Positions 36,902-46,371 of a DNA stretch of 46,371 bases are shown in pieces. Below the pieces are notes generated by a model. It made no database searches and was not told the origin of the DNA. It saw only the letters and a program-made list of their open reading frames with translations. Location of the stretch: NCBI GenBank assembly GCA_900466575.1, contig UBMP01000008.1, positions 286,605 to 332,975 of the forward strand, written 5' to 3'. Source of the DNA: Hyphomicrobiales bacterium (lineage in GTDB: Bacteria; Pseudomonadota; Alphaproteobacteria; Rhizobiales; Rhizobiaceae). The number at the start of each line of letters is the position of its first letter. Within the stretch, counting starts at the first letter, position 1. Made by a program: the position numbers and the translations under genes.

Positions 36902-37471
36902 TTATTCTTCAGAGGCAGAACCGGAGGCAGCACGGCGAGCCTGGAGCGTTGCATACTTGATGCCGCGCTGTGCTGCGATGTCCTTCGGGTGAACCTGATG
37001 CTTGAGGGCGTCGAAGGTTGCGCGAACCATGTTGTAGGGGTTCGACGAACCGGTCGACTTGGCGACGACGTCATGCATGCCGAGCGTTTCGAAAACGGCG
37101 CGCATCGGGCCGCCTGCGATGATGCCCGTACCAGCCTTGGCGGCGCGGAGCAGAACCTTGCCGGCGCCGTGGCGGCCGTGCACGTCGTGGTGCAGCGTGC
37201 GGCCATCGCGCAGCGGAACGAAGATCAGGTCGCGCTTGGCGGATTCGGTAGCCTTGCGGATCGCTTCCGGCACTTCACGAGCCTTGCCGTGGCCGAAGCC
37301 GACGCGGCCCTTCTGGTCGCCGACGACGACGAGTGCTGCGAAGCCGAAACGACGGCCACCCTTGACCACCTTGGCGACGCGGTTGATTGCTACGAGCTTG
37401 TCGACAAATTCGCTGTCGCGCTCTTCACGGCCCTGACGCTCTTCGCGCGGTGCACGTTCTTTCTGTGCCAT
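36902..37471 (-). CDS. rpsE: 30S ribosomal protein S5
   Basis: A 189-residue S5 ([20 protein letters not shown] and [15 protein letters not shown] are typical). A charged N-terminal extension rich in Arg/Glu precedes the core. It is 145 bases downstream of rplR, with a hairpin in the gap. Confidence 0.98.
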   Translation of the reverse strand: MAQKERAPREERQGREERDSEFVDKLVAINRVAKVVKGGRRFGFAALVVVGDQKGRVGFGHGKAREVPEAIRKATESAKRDLIFVPLRDGRTLHHDVHGRHGAGKVLLRAAKAGTGIIAGGPMRAVFETLGMHDVVAKSTGSSNPYNMVRATFDALKHQVHPKDIAAQRGIKYATLQARRAASGSASEE

Positions 37472-37588
37472 TGTCCTCTTCCTTTTTCTTTTCCGGGTGC
37501 AATCGGCAAACGATAATGGACCGCCCTGCCCTCATTAAGAGGGTCAAGCCGATCCGGCGAAATCAGGCACGAGACCTGAGAATGGAAA

Positions 37589-37608
37589 CCGGGGCCGCAA
37601 AGCCCCGG
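37589..37608 (-). terminator. attenuator-like hairpin between rplR and rpsE
   Basis: CCGGGGC (37589-37595) and GCCCCGG (37602-37608) pair around a 6-base loop, 8 bases after the rplR stop, followed on the minus strand by TTTCCATT. It may cause partial termination or mark an RNA processing site. Confidence 0.5.
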
Positions 37609-37616
37609 ATCCGAAC

Positions 37617-37979
37617 TTAGAACTCCAGACCGCCTTCGCGGGCTGCCTCGGCGAGCGCCTTGACGCGGCCGTGGTAGAGGAACGCGCCACGATCGAAGAC
37701 GACCGACTTGACGCCGGCAGCAGCGGCGCGCTCAGCAACGAGCTTGCCAACGGCGGCGGCGGCAGCAACATCGGCGCCGGTCTTCAGCGAAGACTTGAGG
37801 CCGGTGTCGAGGGTCGAAGCAGCTGCCAGCGTGCGGCCGGCAACGTCATCGATGATCTGGGCGTAGATGTTCTTCGAAGTGCGGTGAACGGAGAGCCGCG
37901 CGCGGCCATTGGCCACCTTCTTGAGCTGACGGCGAACGCGGCTGGCGCGACGCACAAGAGTTTCTTTCCTGCTAGCCAT
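37617..37979 (-). CDS. rplR: 50S ribosomal protein L18
   Basis: A 120-residue L18, which binds 5S rRNA, with [21 protein letters not shown] and the C-terminal [28 protein letters not shown] block. It is 12 bases after rplF. Confidence 0.98.
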   Translation of the reverse strand: MASRKETLVRRASRVRRQLKKVANGRARLSVHRTSKNIYAQIIDDVAGRTLAAASTLDTGLKSSLKTGADVAAAAAVGKLVAERAAAAGVKSVVFDRGAFLYHGRVKALAEAAREGGLEF

Positions 37980-37991
37980 ATCGCGTTATCC

Positions 37992-38525
37992 TTACTTCTT
38001 CTTGCCTTCCTTGCGGACGATGCGTTCACCTGCGTACTTGACGCCCTTGCCCTTGTAGGGCTCGGGGCCACGGTATTCGCGGATTTCTGCAGCGACCTGG
38101 CCGACAATCTGCTTGTCGATGCCGGAGACGACGATTTCCGTCGGCTTCGGAACGGCAATGGTGATGCCCTGCGGCGGCTCATAGATCACGTCGTGCGAGA
38201 AGCCGAGCGCGAGCTGCAGGTTCTTGCCCTGAAGCGCTGCGCGGTAACCGACGCCGTTGATTTCGAGCTTGCGCTCGTAGCCATCCTTGACGCCCTTGAA
38301 GATGTTCTCGATCATCGTGCGGGACATGCCCCACTTGGACCGAGCGTCCTTCGTCTGCGCCGCAGGCGTAACCACGACCGCGTTGTCTTCCAACTTTACG
38401 AGGACTTCGTCATTGACGACGAAGTGCAGCTCACCCTTCGGGCCCTTTGCGGAAACCTTCTGTCCTTCGACAGAAGCCGTCACACCTGCAGGGACCGGAA
38501 CGGGCTTTTTACCGATACGAGACAT
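37992..38525 (-). CDS. rplF: 50S ribosomal protein L6
   Basis: A 177-residue L6 with the start [14 protein letters not shown] and the C-terminal signature [14 protein letters not shown]. It is 42 bases after rpsH. Confidence 0.98.
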   Translation of the reverse strand: MSRIGKKPVPVPAGVTASVEGQKVSAKGPKGELHFVVNDEVLVKLEDNAVVVTPAAQTKDARSKWGMSRTMIENIFKGVKDGYERKLEINGVGYRAALQGKNLQLALGFSHDVIYEPPQGITIAVPKPTEIVVSGIDKQIVGQVAAEIREYRGPEPYKGKGVKYAGERIVRKEGKKK

Positions 38526-38567
38526 TTTATCAAACCTGTCTGTTCGTTATGGAGATCCTGCTCAGTC

Positions 38568-38966
38568 TTAGAAGACCGAGCAGAGAACCTCGCCACCAAC
38601 ATTCTGTTCGCGAGCCTGGTGATCGGCCATCACACCCTTCGGAGTCGAAAGGATGGTGATGCCGAGGCCGTTCGCGACCTGCGGAATGGACTTGACCGAG
38701 ACATAAACCCGGCGGCCCGGCTTGGAAACGCGGGCGATCTCACGGATCACGGACGCGCCTTCGTAGTACTTCAGTTCGATCGACAGTTCGGTCTTGCCGT
38801 TGTCGAACGTTACTTCGGAGTAGCCGCGGATGTAGCCTTCAGCCTGCAGAACATCCAGTACGCGAGCGCGCAGCTTGGAAGCCGGCGTCGTTACGGAGGA
38901 CTTGCGGCGGGATACGCCGTTGCGGATACGTGTGAGCATATCGCCCAGAGGATCAGTCATCGTCAT
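38568..38966 (-). CDS. rpsH: 30S ribosomal protein S8
   Basis: A 132-residue S8 with [13 protein letters not shown] at the start and the C-terminal [20 protein letters not shown]. In E. coli S8 represses the spc operon by binding the rplE mRNA; the site was not identified here. It is 15 bases after rpsN. Confidence 0.98.
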   Translation of the reverse strand: MTMTDPLGDMLTRIRNGVSRRKSSVTTPASKLRARVLDVLQAEGYIRGYSEVTFDNGKTELSIELKYYEGASVIREIARVSKPGRRVYVSVKSIPQVANGLGITILSTPKGVMADHQAREQNVGGEVLCSVF

Positions 38967-38981
38967 TTGCCTGTCTCCCTC

Positions 38982-39287
38982 TTACCAGCTCGACTTAACG
39001 AGGCCCGGCACGGAGCCGAAGTTGCCAAGTTCACGGAGCGCGATACGCGACATCTTGAGCTTACGGTAGTAAGCGCGCGGACGGCCGGTGACTTCGCAAC
39101 GGTTACGGATGCGGGTCTTGGAGCCATTGCGCGGCAGAGCCGCAAGCTTCAGGGTTGCCTTGAACCGCTCCTCGATGGGCAGTTCCTGGTTCATGATCAC
39201 AGCCTTGAGCGCGGCGCGCTTGGAGGCCTGGCCGGCTACCAGCTTGCGGCGGCGCTTGTTCTTTTCGACTGCGCTGACTTTCGCCAT
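38982..39287 (-). CDS. rpsN: 30S ribosomal protein S14 (zinc-free form)
   Basis: A 101-residue S14 of the long type with only one cysteine ([20 protein letters not shown]), so it lacks the CXXC zinc site of the short form. It is 33 bases after rplE. Confidence 0.98.
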   Translation of the reverse strand: MAKVSAVEKNKRRRKLVAGQASKRAALKAVIMNQELPIEERFKATLKLAALPRNGSKTRIRNRCEVTGRPRAYYRKLKMSRIALRELGNFGSVPGLVKSSW

Positions 39288-39320
39288 TTTGTGCTTCCTT
39301 CTAAACGCTTGCCGTAACGA

Positions 39321-39878
39321 TTACGCGCGGAACGGGAAGTTGAACTCTTTCAGAAGAGCCCGTGCTTCGTCGTCCTTGGTAGCCGTCGTACAAACGATGA
39401 TGTCCATGCCCCACATCTGATCAACCTTGTCGTAGTTGATTTCAGGGAACACAATGTGCTCCTTGATACCCATGGCGAAGTTGCCACGGCCGTCAAAGCT
39501 CTTCGGGTTCAGGCCCCGGAAGTCGCGAACGCGCGGAAGAGCGATGTTCACGAGACGGTCAAGGAATTCATACATGCGAGCGCCGCGCAGGGTAACCTTT
39601 GCGCCGATCGGCATGTTTTCACGTACCTTGAAGCCTGCAATCGAGTTGCGGGCGCGGGTGATGACGGCCTTCTGGCCGGCGATCGCCGTGAGGTCAGCGG
39701 CAGCAACCGTGGGCTTCTTGGAGTCGGCAGTTGCCTCACCCACGCCCATGTTGATGACGATCTTGTCGAGCTTCGGAATCTGCATCTCGTTGGCGTAGGA
39801 GAACTGCTCCTGCATCGCCTTGCGGATACGCTCAACGTAGTCCTTCTTGAGCCGGGGCTCGTACTTGGTCTCAGCCAT
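39321..39878 (-). CDS. rplE: 50S ribosomal protein L5
   Basis: A 185-residue L5, another 5S rRNA-binding protein, with [15 protein letters not shown] and [20 protein letters not shown]. Its start overlaps the rplX end by 8 bases, which suggests translational coupling. Confidence 0.98.
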   Translation of the reverse strand: MAETKYEPRLKKDYVERIRKAMQEQFSYANEMQIPKLDKIVINMGVGEATADSKKPTVAAADLTAIAGQKAVITRARNSIAGFKVRENMPIGAKVTLRGARMYEFLDRLVNIALPRVRDFRGLNPKSFDGRGNFAMGIKEHIVFPEINYDKVDQMWGMDIIVCTTATKDDEARALLKEFNFPFRA

Positions 39879-40182
39879 CGATCACAACTCCCGAACGCTT
39901 GGCCACGCGAACCTTCTTGTCGCCTTCGATCTTGAAACCGACGCGGGTCGGCTTGCCGTCCTTGGGGTCGGCGATCGCGAGGTTGGAGAGGTCGATCGAG
40001 GCCTCCTTACGGACGAGACCAGCTTCCTGGGTCTGCGTCTGCTTCTGGTGACGAACAACAACGTTGACGCCACGGACGACCGCGCGGTTTTCCTTCGGGC
40101 TGACGCTGACGACTTCGCCAGACTTGCCCTTGTCCTTGCCGGTCAGAACGACAACCTTGTCGCCTTTACGAATCTTTTGCAT
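39871..40182 (-). CDS. rplX: 50S ribosomal protein L24
   Basis: A 103-residue L24 with the KOW motif [19 protein letters not shown] at 7-25. It is 11 bases after rplN. Confidence 0.98.
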   Translation of the reverse strand: MQKIRKGDKVVVLTGKDKGKSGEVVSVSPKENRAVVRGVNVVVRHQKQTQTQEAGLVRKEASIDLSNLAIADPKDGKPTRVGFKIEGDKKVRVAKRSGVVIDG

Positions 40183-40193
40183 CGGTCAGCTCC

Positions 40194-40562
40194 TTACAGC
40201 ACTTCCGGAGCCAGCGAGATGATCTTCATATGGTTCTTGGCGCGAAGTTCGCGCGGAACCGGTCCGAAGATACGGGTGCCGATCGGCTCTTTCTTGTTGT
40301 CGATAAGAACGGCTGCGTTGTTATCGAAGCGGATGACGCTGCCGTCCGGACGACGGATGTCCTTGGCGGTGCGAACGACAACCGCCTTCATAACATCGCC
40401 CTTCTTGACGCGGCCGCGCGGGATAGCTTCCTTGATCGAAACGACAATGATGTCGCCGATGGAAGCGTACTTGCGCTTGGAGCCGCCCAGCACCTTGATG
40501 CACATGACACGACGTGCGCCGGAATTGTCGGCAACGTCGAGGTTAGTCTGCATCTGAATCAT
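40194..40562 (-). CDS. rplN: 50S ribosomal protein L14
   Basis: A 122-residue L14 ([19 protein letters not shown] start and the C-terminal [24 protein letters not shown]). It heads the spc-like unit, 292 bases after rpsQ; the gap holds a terminator and leader hairpins. Confidence 0.99.
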   Translation of the reverse strand: MIQMQTNLDVADNSGARRVMCIKVLGGSKRKYASIGDIIVVSIKEAIPRGRVKKGDVMKAVVVRTAKDIRRPDGSVIRFDNNAAVLIDNKKEPIGTRIFGPVPRELRAKNHMKIISLAPEVL

Positions 40563-40596
40563 GTCAGGTCGCCTTCTATTATTGACCGGAACGGTT

Positions 40597-40612
40597 GGCC
40601 TCCAGGGAGGCC
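40597..40612 (-). promoter_or_regulatory. rplN leader hairpin
   Basis: GGCCTCC and GGAGGCC pair with only 2 bases between, 35 bases before the rplN start. A second inverted repeat, CCGAAA-N5-TTTCGG, lies at 40664-40680. They may form part of an rplN leader control region. No convincing promoter could be chosen in 40613-40762. Confidence 0.4.
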
Positions 40613-40762
40613 CCTATTCCAGCTTATGGACACATTCAAAGCGGCATGTTCTTAGACCGAAAACCGAAACCAGCTTTCGGGAACACGCCCGGATGTTTTT
40701 CGCGCGGAAGGATCTTTTGCAAGGTGGTATCCAATCAAGGACCTGCCGAGCGCGTAAAGCAA

Positions 40763-40786
40763 AAGGACGCTGATTCCAGCGTCCTT
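40763..40786 (-). terminator. terminator at the end of the S10 unit (after rpsQ)
   Basis: AAGGACGCTG (40763-40772) and CAGCGTCCTT (40777-40786) form a perfect 10-bp stem; the minus strand continues TTGCTTT. It is 69 bases past the rpsQ stop, at the same S10/spc boundary as in E. coli. Confidence 0.82.
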
Positions 40787-40854
40787 CACGCTAATGGCTG
40801 CTTCATACAGATTTCTGGGACAAAGGCAAGGCCCCTGCCCCAAATCTCCGTTAA

Positions 40855-41088
40855 TTACTGGGCGGCAACAACCGTCCAGCGCTTATCCTTGGAGATCGGT
40901 GCGCATTCCTCGATGGAAACGACGTCGCCGACCTTGTACTGGTTGGTTTCGTCATGCGCCTTGTACTTCTTGGACCGGCGAACGGTCTTCTGAAGCAGGG
41001 GATGGGCAAAACGGCGTTCGACGCGAACAACAACGGTCTTGTCGTTCTTGTCGCTGACTACGGTGCCCTGCAGAATGCGTTTCGGCAT
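40855..41088 (-). CDS. rpsQ: 30S ribosomal protein S17
   Basis: A 77-residue S17 ([36 protein letters not shown]). The ATG at 41088 gives the normal start; an upstream in-frame start would add 16 unrelated residues. Last gene of the S10 unit, 13 bases after rpmC. Confidence 0.98.
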   Translation of the reverse strand: MPKRILQGTVVSDKNDKTVVVRVERRFAHPLLQKTVRRSKKYKAHDETNQYKVGDVVSIEECAPISKDKRWTVVAAQ

Positions 41089-41101
41089 ATTATTGTATCC
41101 T

Positions 41102-41302
41102 TCAAGCCTTGGCTTCTGCTGCCTTTTGGGCCGCAATGGTCTTGATGCGTGCGATGTCCTTGCGGACTTCCTTCACGCGGGCTGCTTTCTCGAGCTGGCC
41201 GGTTGCCTTCTGGAAGCGCAGGTTGAACTGCTCCTTCTTCAGCTTGGCAAGCTCATCGTTCAACTGATCGGCGCTCATCGAGCGGACGTCGGAAGCTTTC
41301 AT
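41102..41302 (-). CDS. rpmC: 50S ribosomal protein L29
   Basis: A 66-residue L29, two helices, with [21 protein letters not shown] and [19 protein letters not shown] sits 8 bases before the ATG at 41302, which decides the start over an in-frame GTG three codons earlier. It is 12 bases after rplP. Confidence 0.97.
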   Translation of the reverse strand: MKASDVRSMSADQLNDELAKLKKEQFNLRFQKATGQLEKAARVKEVRKDIARIKTIAAQKAAEAKA

Positions 41303-41314
41303 CTCAGTCACTCC

Positions 41315-41728
41315 TTACTCTTCAATACGCTGCACGAAGCGCGTCTTGACAGAGAGCTTGGCGGCGCCGAGACGAAGCGCCTCGCGGGCGATTTCTTCGC
41401 TGACACCATCGATTTCGAACATGATACGGCCAGGCTTGACCTTGGCTGCCCAATATTCAACCGAACCCTTACCCTTACCCATGCGGACTTCGGTCGGCTT
41501 CTTGGTGACCGGAACGTCGGGGAATACGCGGATCCATACACGGCCGGCGCGCTTCATGTAACGCGTGATCGCGCGGCGGGCCGCTTCGATCTCGCGTGCA
41601 TTCACGCGGTTGGGCTCCTGGGACTTCAGACCGAATTCACCGAAAGCCAGGTCAAAACCGCCCTTGGCAACGCCATGGATGCGGCCCTTGAACTGCTTGC
41701 GGTATTTTGTACGCTTTGGCTGCAACAT
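41315..41728 (-). CDS. rplP: 50S ribosomal protein L16
   Basis: A 137-residue L16 ([16 protein letters not shown] start, [26 protein letters not shown] loop split around residue 65-85). It is 38 bases after rpsC. Confidence 0.98.
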   Translation of the reverse strand: MLQPKRTKYRKQFKGRIHGVAKGGFDLAFGEFGLKSQEPNRVNAREIEAARRAITRYMKRAGRVWIRVFPDVPVTKKPTEVRMGKGKGSVEYWAAKVKPGRIMFEIDGVSEEIAREALRLGAAKLSVKTRFVQRIEE

Positions 41729-41766
41729 TTTCTTACTTCTCCGAGCTTATCTTTCGCCAGCGTAGA

Positions 41767-42498
41767 TCAAGCGTTCTCGCGGCGGCGCTCGTTACGCTCA
41801 CCACGTTCACGGTTGTTCGACCCTTGCGCGTCGCTTTCGGTTGCGCGGCGTTCAGAGGCCATCGGGTCGTGTTCAAGGATTTCGCCCTTGAAGATCCAGA
41901 CCTTGATGCCGCAGATGCCAAACGCGGTTTCAGCTTCGGCTACACCGTAGTCGATGTCGGCGCGGAGCGTATGAAGCGGAACGCGACCTTCGCGATACCA
42001 CTCGGTGCGGGCGATTTCTGCACCGCCGAGACGGCCGGCGCAGGTGATCTTGATGCCTTCAGCGCCAAGACGCATGGCCGACTGAACGGCACGCTTCATC
42101 GCACGGCGGAAAGCCACGCGGCGCTCGAGCTGCTGGGCGATCGACTGGGCGACGAGCGTCGAGTCGATTTCCGGCTTGCGCACTTCAACGATGTTGAGAT
42201 GCGTTTCGGAGTTTGTCATCGTCGAGATCTTCTTGCGAAGCTTCTCGATGTCTGCGCCCTTCTTGCCGATGATCAGACCCGGCCGAGCCGAGTGGATCGT
42301 GACGCGGCACTTCTTGTGCGGACGCTCGATGACAACCTTGGCAATGCCGGCAGCCTTGAGCTCTTCCATGAGGTAGGCGCGGATCGCCAGGTCTTCATGA
42401 AGCAGCTGGCCGTATTCGGCGTTGTCGGCGAACCAACGGCTGTCCCAGGTACGGTTGATGCCGAGGCGGAAGCCGATCGGATTAATCTTCTGGCCCAT
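41767..42498 (-). CDS. rpsC: 30S ribosomal protein S3
   Basis: A 243-residue S3 with [13 protein letters not shown], the KH-type RNA-binding part ([18 protein letters not shown]) and a charged C-terminal tail with [13 protein letters not shown]. Its start overlaps the rplV stop by one base (TAATG). Confidence 0.98.
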   Translation of the reverse strand: MGQKINPIGFRLGINRTWDSRWFADNAEYGQLLHEDLAIRAYLMEELKAAGIAKVVIERPHKKCRVTIHSARPGLIIGKKGADIEKLRKKISTMTNSETHLNIVEVRKPEIDSTLVAQSIAQQLERRVAFRRAMKRAVQSAMRLGAEGIKITCAGRLGGAEIARTEWYREGRVPLHTLRADIDYGVAEAETAFGICGIKVWIFKGEILEHDPMASERRATESDAQGSNNRERGERNERRRENA

Positions 42499-42884
42499 TA
42501 TGCGGCCTCCCCTTGTTCAACTTCCCGAACGATGATCGTCAGGTGCGCGAAGGGCTTTTCGATACGCGATGCACGGCCGCGGCCACGAGCGTGGAAACGC
42601 TTCATGACGATCGACTTGCCAACATAAGCCTCTGCGACAACGAGCGAGTCGACGTCGAGATCGTGGTTGTTTTCAGCGTTTGCGATCGCCGATTCCAAGG
42701 TCTTCTTGACCTGGGCGGCAATGCGCTTGCGCGAGAATTCAAGCTCGGCGAGAGCCTTGTCGACCTTCTTGCCGCGAATGGTCGCGGCAACAAGGTTGAG
42801 CTTCTGCGGGCTGACGCGAAGCGTGCGGGCAATTGCCTGCGCTTCGTTGTCTGCAAGCCGACGTTCTGTCTTAGCCTTGCCCAT
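42498..42884 (-). CDS. rplV: 50S ribosomal protein L22
   Basis: A 128-residue L22, which lines the peptide exit tunnel, with [15 protein letters not shown] and the C-terminal [18 protein letters not shown] loop. It is 2 bases after rpsS. Confidence 0.98.
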   Translation of the reverse strand: MGKAKTERRLADNEAQAIARTLRVSPQKLNLVAATIRGKKVDKALAELEFSRKRIAAQVKKTLESAIANAENNHDLDVDSLVVAEAYVGKSIVMKRFHARGRGRASRIEKPFAHLTIIVREVEQGEAA

Positions 42885-42886
42885 GA

Positions 42887-43165
42887 TTACTTCCTCTTCG
42901 CCTTCTTGTCCGCGCCGTGACCATAGTAGGTACGGGTCGGAGCGAATTCACCGAACTTGTGGCCGACCATGTCTTCATTGACAGCAACCGGGATATGCTT
43001 GCTGCCGTTGTAGACGCCAAACGTCAGACCAACGAACTGCGGCAGGATCGTGGAGCGACGGCTCCAGATCTTGATCACTTCCGCACGACCGCCTTCGCGG
43101 ACCTTCTCAGCCTTCTTGAGAAGATAGCCGTCAACAAACGGGCCTTTCCAAACTGAACGAGCCAT
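42887..43165 (-). CDS. rpsS: 30S ribosomal protein S19
   Basis: A 92-residue S19 ([42 protein letters not shown]). The ATG at 43165 matches the family start; an upstream in-frame start would add an unrelated 35 residues. It is 14 bases after rplB. Confidence 0.98.
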   Translation of the reverse strand: MARSVWKGPFVDGYLLKKAEKVREGGRAEVIKIWSRRSTILPQFVGLTFGVYNGSKHIPVAVNEDMVGHKFGEFAPTRTYYGHGADKKAKRK

Positions 43166-43179
43166 TATGACTACCTCTC

Positions 43180-44016
43180 TTACTTCTTCTTCTGGTGGCG
43201 CGAGCGCATGATGAACTTGTCCGTGGACTTGTTCGAACGGGTGCGCTTGCCCTTGGTGGGCTTGCCCCACGGGGTCACCGGATGGCGACCACCCGACGTG
43301 CGGCCTTCACCACCACCGTGCGGGTGGTCGACCGGGTTCATGACGACGCCGCGAACGTGCGGGCGCTTGCCGCGCCAACGCGAACGACCAGCCTTGCCGT
43401 CGTTGATGTTGCCGTGGTCCGGGTTGGACACTGCGCCGATCGTGGCGAGGCAGGTCGCATGAACGAGGCGCTGTTCGCCCGAGTTCAGACGAAGGATCGC
43501 CATGCCCTGGTCGCGGCCGACGAGCTGGGCGTAAGCGCCAGCCGAACGGGCGACCTGACCGCCCTTGCCGGGCTTCAGTTCGACGTTGTGGATGATCGTG
43601 CCGACCGGGATGTACTGAAGCGGCATGGTGTTGCCGGGCTTCACGTCCACTGCCTTGTCGGAAGCGATGACCTTGTCGCCTTCAGCGATACGCTGCGGAG
43701 CGAGGATATAAGCCTGTTCGCCGTCAGCGTAGTTGATCAGAGCGATGAAGGCGGTGCGGTTCGGGTCATACTCGAGACGCGCAACGGTGCCTTCAACGTC
43801 GAACTTGCGACGCTTGAAGTCGACGAGACGGTAGGTCCGCTTGTGACCGCCGCCCTGGAACCGCACGGTGATGCGGCCCATGTTGTTGCGGCCGCCCTTG
43901 GAGGTCAGACCTTCCGTCAGCGACTTGACCGGCTTGCCCTTGTAGAGGCCGGAACGGTCCACGATAACCAGCTGACGCTGGCTCGGGGTCGTGGGGTTGT
44001 AATTCTTCAATGCCAT
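43180..44016 (-). CDS. rplB: 50S ribosomal protein L2
   Basis: A 278-residue L2, needed for peptidyl transfer, with [14 protein letters not shown] at the start and the conserved [20 protein letters not shown] containing the key histidine near residue 230. It is 12 bases after rplW. Confidence 0.99.
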   Translation of the reverse strand: MALKNYNPTTPSQRQLVIVDRSGLYKGKPVKSLTEGLTSKGGRNNMGRITVRFQGGGHKRTYRLVDFKRRKFDVEGTVARLEYDPNRTAFIALINYADGEQAYILAPQRIAEGDKVIASDKAVDVKPGNTMPLQYIPVGTIIHNVELKPGKGGQVARSAGAYAQLVGRDQGMAILRLNSGEQRLVHATCLATIGAVSNPDHGNINDGKAGRSRWRGKRPHVRGVVMNPVDHPHGGGEGRTSGGRHPVTPWGKPTKGKRTRSNKSTDKFIMRSRHQKKK

Positions 44017-44028
44017 TGTCGTTTACCC

Positions 44029-44322
44029 TCACAGTCCGGTGGAGACGTCGATGGACTGACCGTCAACGAGCGTGACGACGGCCTTCTTGACGTCCGACTG
44101 CTTGCCGGCAAAGCCACGGAAACGCTTCGTCTTGCCCTTGCGGACCAGCGTGTTCACGGCCTTGACCTTCACACCGAAGAGCGCTTCGACTGCAGCCTTG
44201 ATTTCAGGCTTCGAGGCGTCCTTGGCGACGTTGAATACAACCTGGTTCTGTTCGGAAACCAGCGTCGACTTTTCCGTGATCACAGGAGTACGGATCACAT
44301 CGTAGTGGCGAAGATCAGTCAT
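44029..44322 (-). CDS. rplW: 50S ribosomal protein L23
   Basis: A 97-residue L23 at the tunnel exit, docking site for trigger factor and [22 protein letters not shown] and [15 protein letters not shown]. It overlaps the rplD stop by 4 bases. Confidence 0.98.
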   Translation of the reverse strand: MTDLRHYDVIRTPVITEKSTLVSEQNQVVFNVAKDASKPEIKAAVEALFGVKVKAVNTLVRKGKTKRFRGFAGKQSDVKKAVVTLVDGQSIDVSTGL

Positions 44323-44939
44323 TTGAACCGCTCCTCCAGAGCTTCAACCGCAGCCTTGGAAAGCACGAGCTTGCCGCGGCGCAGGATGTCATAAACGTTG
44401 ATGCCCTGAACCGGAAGAACATCGATATTCGGGATGTTCTGAGCGGCCAGCTTGAAGTTTGCGTCAAGCTCGGCGCCACCGATGATGAGAGCGTTGGTCA
44501 GGCCGAGGCCGGCGAATGCGCCGGCAAGAGCCTTGGTCTTGGCTTCGTTGGCAACCAGGTTGTCAACGATGATCAGCTCTTCAGCCTTAGCCTTGGCGGA
44601 CAGCGCATGGCGAAGTGCCAGAGCGCGGACCTTCTTCGGCAGGTCGTAGGAATGGTCGCGGGAAACCGGACCATGAGCCTTACCACCGCCGCGGAACTGC
44701 GGAGCGCGTGCAGAGTGATGGCGGGCGCGGCCCGTACCCTTCTGCTTGAACATCTTTGCACCCGTGCGGGAAACTTCGCCGCGGGTCAGAGACTGATGGG
44801 TGCCCTGGCGCTTGGCAGCGAGCTGGTAGCGCACCATGCGGGCAATGATGTCCTCACGGACTTCGAGGCCGAAGATTGCGTCGGAAAGGGAGACCTTCCC
44901 TGCGTCCTTGCCCTCGAGGGTCTTGACGGTCAGATCCAT
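44319..44939 (-). CDS. rplD: 50S ribosomal protein L4
   Basis: A 206-residue L4 with the tunnel loop [25 protein letters not shown] split near 60-85. In E. coli L4 also represses the S10 operon. The ATG at 44939 gives the standard [10 protein letters not shown] start. It is 13 bases after rplC. Confidence 0.98.
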   Translation of the reverse strand: MDLTVKTLEGKDAGKVSLSDAIFGLEVREDIIARMVRYQLAAKRQGTHQSLTRGEVSRTGAKMFKQKGTGRARHHSARAPQFRGGGKAHGPVSRDHSYDLPKKVRALALRHALSAKAKAEELIIVDNLVANEAKTKALAGAFAGLGLTNALIIGGAELDANFKLAAQNIPNIDVLPVQGINVYDILRRGKLVLSKAAVEALEERFK

Positions 44940-44952
44940 AATCAATGCTCCC

Positions 44953-45639
44953 TTACTTAGCTTCTGCGGCGCGGACGCCAGCCGGACGCGGAGCGGTTTC
45001 CGGCGCACCGGACTTCACTGCATCGCGAACGAGGATCCATGCGCCCTTCGAACCGGGAACTGCACCCTTGACGAGGATCAGGCCACGCGCTTCGTCGGTG
45101 GAGACGACTTCGAGGTTCTGGGTGGTGACGCGCGTCTGGCCCATGTGACCAGCCATGCGCTTGCCCTTCCAGACCTTGCCCGGGTCCTGGTTGTTACCCG
45201 TCGAACCGTGCGAACGGTGCGAAACGGAAACGCCGTGCGTTGCACGAAGACCACCGAAGTTGTGGCGCTTGATGGCGCCGGCGAAACCCTTACCCTGGGT
45301 CGTGCCGGTGACGTCGACGAGCTGGCCAGCAACGAAGTGCGAAGCAACGATCTCGCTGCCGACTTCGATGAGGTTGTCGGCGGAAACGCGGAACTCAGCG
45401 AGCTTCGCCTTCGGCTCAACGCTTGCGGCAGCAAAGTTGCCACGCATGGCCTTCGAGGTGTTCTTCACCTTCGAGGTGCCGGCGCCGAGCTGAACAGCCG
45501 TGTAGCCGTTCTTGTCTTCCGTGCGCTGGGCTACCACCTGGCAGTTCTCCAGCCGCAATACTGTTACCGGGATATGCTCACCCGCATCGTTGTAGACGCG
45601 TGTCATTCCCACTTTCTGTGCAATCACACCTGAACGCAT
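44953..45639 (-). CDS. rplC: 50S ribosomal protein L3
   Basis: A 228-residue L3 ([35 protein letters not shown]; a C-terminal Ala-rich extension [16 protein letters not shown] compared with E. coli). It is 167 bases after rpsJ; the gap contains small palindromes GGACA-TGA-TGTCC (45710-45722) and TGGCC-ATGC-GGCCA (near 45750) but no gene. Confidence 0.98.
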   Translation of the reverse strand: MRSGVIAQKVGMTRVYNDAGEHIPVTVLRLENCQVVAQRTEDKNGYTAVQLGAGTSKVKNTSKAMRGNFAAASVEPKAKLAEFRVSADNLIEVGSEIVASHFVAGQLVDVTGTTQGKGFAGAIKRHNFGGLRATHGVSVSHRSHGSTGNNQDPGKVWKGKRMAGHMGQTRVTTQNLEVVSTDEARGLILVKGAVPGSKGAWILVRDAVKSGAPETAPRPAGVRAAEAK

Positions 45640-45806
45640 AGGTTCATTCCTTTTGAGAGTCCTTTAGGAGCGTTAGCCCCTTCTTGCCTCTTGTTTAAGG
45701 ATTCCATCCGGACATGATGTCCTTTGGTTTCCCGTTTCTAGAAGACGTTGGCCATGCGGCCACGTACCTTCCTTGTTGTTTCGGCTTGCGCCGGACTTTC
45801 AGCTTT

Positions 45807-46115
45807 TTACAGCTTGATCTCTACATCGACGCCGGCGGCGAGATCGAGCTTCATCAGCGCGTCAACCGTCTGCGGGGTCGGGTCCACGATGTCGAGGAGA
45901 CGCTTGTGCGTGCGCATCTCGAACTGTTCGCGGCTCTTCTTGTCAACGTGGGGCGACCGGTTGACAGTAAACTTTTCAATGCGGGTCGGCAGCGGAACCG
46001 GACCGCGTACGGAAGCGCCGGTGCGCTTGGCGGTCGACACGATCTCGCGCGTGGAGGCATCGAGGATCCGGTGATCAAACGCCTTCAGGCGGATGCGGAT
46101 ATTCTGGCCGTTCAT
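45807..46115 (-). CDS. rpsJ: 30S ribosomal protein S10
   Basis: A 102-residue S10 (also NusE) with [15 protein letters not shown] and the [31 protein letters not shown] block. It heads the S10 genes, 121 bases after tuf. Confidence 0.99.
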
Positions 46116-46186
46116 TCGTTTCGTCCTTGTTCAACATGTCCCGCCTGGCAGGACTGTTTTGAATCGTTTGTTCTTACCTAAAGCGA

Positions 46187-46212
46187 GACAGGGACCCTTC
46201 AGAGCCCCTGCC
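46187..46212 (-). terminator. hairpin between tuf and rpsJ
   Basis: GACAGGG (46187-46193) and CCCTGCC (46206-46212) can pair with one G-T wobble, 24 bases after the tuf stop. No clear T-run follows, so it may only slow or process the transcript. Confidence 0.35.
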
Positions 46213-46236
46213 CCAAGCCATTCAGCCGATGATCGA

Positions 46237-46371
46237 TTACTCGACGATCGAAGCGACGATGCCGGCGCCGACGGTGCGGCCGCCTTCGCGGATTGCGAAG
46301 CGGAGCTTTTCTTCCATCGCGATCGGAACGATCAGCTCGACGTCAACGGTCACGTTGTCGCCAGGCATAAC
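46237..46371 (-). CDS. tuf: elongation factor Tu (partial, C-terminal 44 residues)
   Basis: The frame entering from the right edge reads [20 protein letters not shown] and then [20 protein letters not shown], ending SIVE and a TAA at 46239-46237. This is the end of EF-Tu domain 3. The rest of the gene, its start and its promoter lie outside the window. Its place upstream of rpsJ is the usual str/S10 junction. Confidence 0.97.
   Translation of the reverse strand, partial: VMPGDNVTVDVELIVPIAMEEKLRFAIREGGRTVGAGIVASIVE

Noticed and set aside
35743-36960. 405-codon plus-strand frame across the secY-rplO gap
   Set aside because: It runs antisense into both ribosomal genes and over the terminator; no family features.

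Overview
The window is a piece of chromosome from an alphaproteobacterium, most likely Rhizobiaceae (the Rhizobium-Agrobacterium-Ensifer-Shinella group). The grounds are the high-GC codon use, the S10-spc-alpha ribosomal layout (adk between secY and rpsM, no rpmJ or infA), a class II DAHP synthase, the gor-DUF2059-rpiA order, an AqpS-type arsenic cluster and a CtrA-type box. The genus cannot be fixed from sequence reading alone.

Layout. Positions 1-395 are non-coding and carry a folded intergenic repeat. From 396 to 5402 lie a medium-chain acyl-CoA synthetase, a small serine hydrolase, and a purine run (purC, purS, a short coiled-coil protein, purQ, a lipoprotein). From 5418 to 9591 is an accessory-looking block: an SDR dehydrogenase and a PhyH-type dioxygenase divergent from a LacI-family regulator, then cytochrome b561 and a GFA-family protein. 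From 9690 to 17671 are aroF-type DAHP synthase, glutathione reductase, a DUF2059 protein, rpiA, gph, a transposase scar, a VOC protein and a large L,D-transpeptidase. From 17957 to 22719 are aqpS-arsC-arsR, divergent from fumC, followed by an unrelated iron-sulfur fumarase. From 22898 to 31095 are a GGDEF protein, an LprI-like protein, ilvD, an SNase-like nuclease, a small membrane protein, msrP-msrQ, DoxX and an AEC transporter.

From 31175 to the right edge, all on the minus strand, is the ribosomal supercluster read from tuf (partial) and rpsJ down to rpoA-rplQ. The S10 unit ends at rpsQ with a terminator, spc runs rplN to rplO with another terminator, and secY-adk-rpsM-rpsK-rpoA-rplQ forms the last unit. 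Hairpins also sit inside the gaps rplR/rpsE and rpsM/rpsK.

Most of the window is core genome. I found no CRISPR array, prophage, tRNA, toxin-antitoxin or defence locus, and no convincing new multi-gene system. The most interesting signals are regulatory: a perfect 11-bp hairpin that buries the ribosome binding site of the iron-sulfur fumarase, a perfect CtrA box over a predicted promoter of the L,D-transpeptidase, a LacI-type palindrome before the PhyH-SDR pair, a transposase tail beside a compositionally different VOC gene, and a series of attenuator-like hairpins in the ribosomal cluster.
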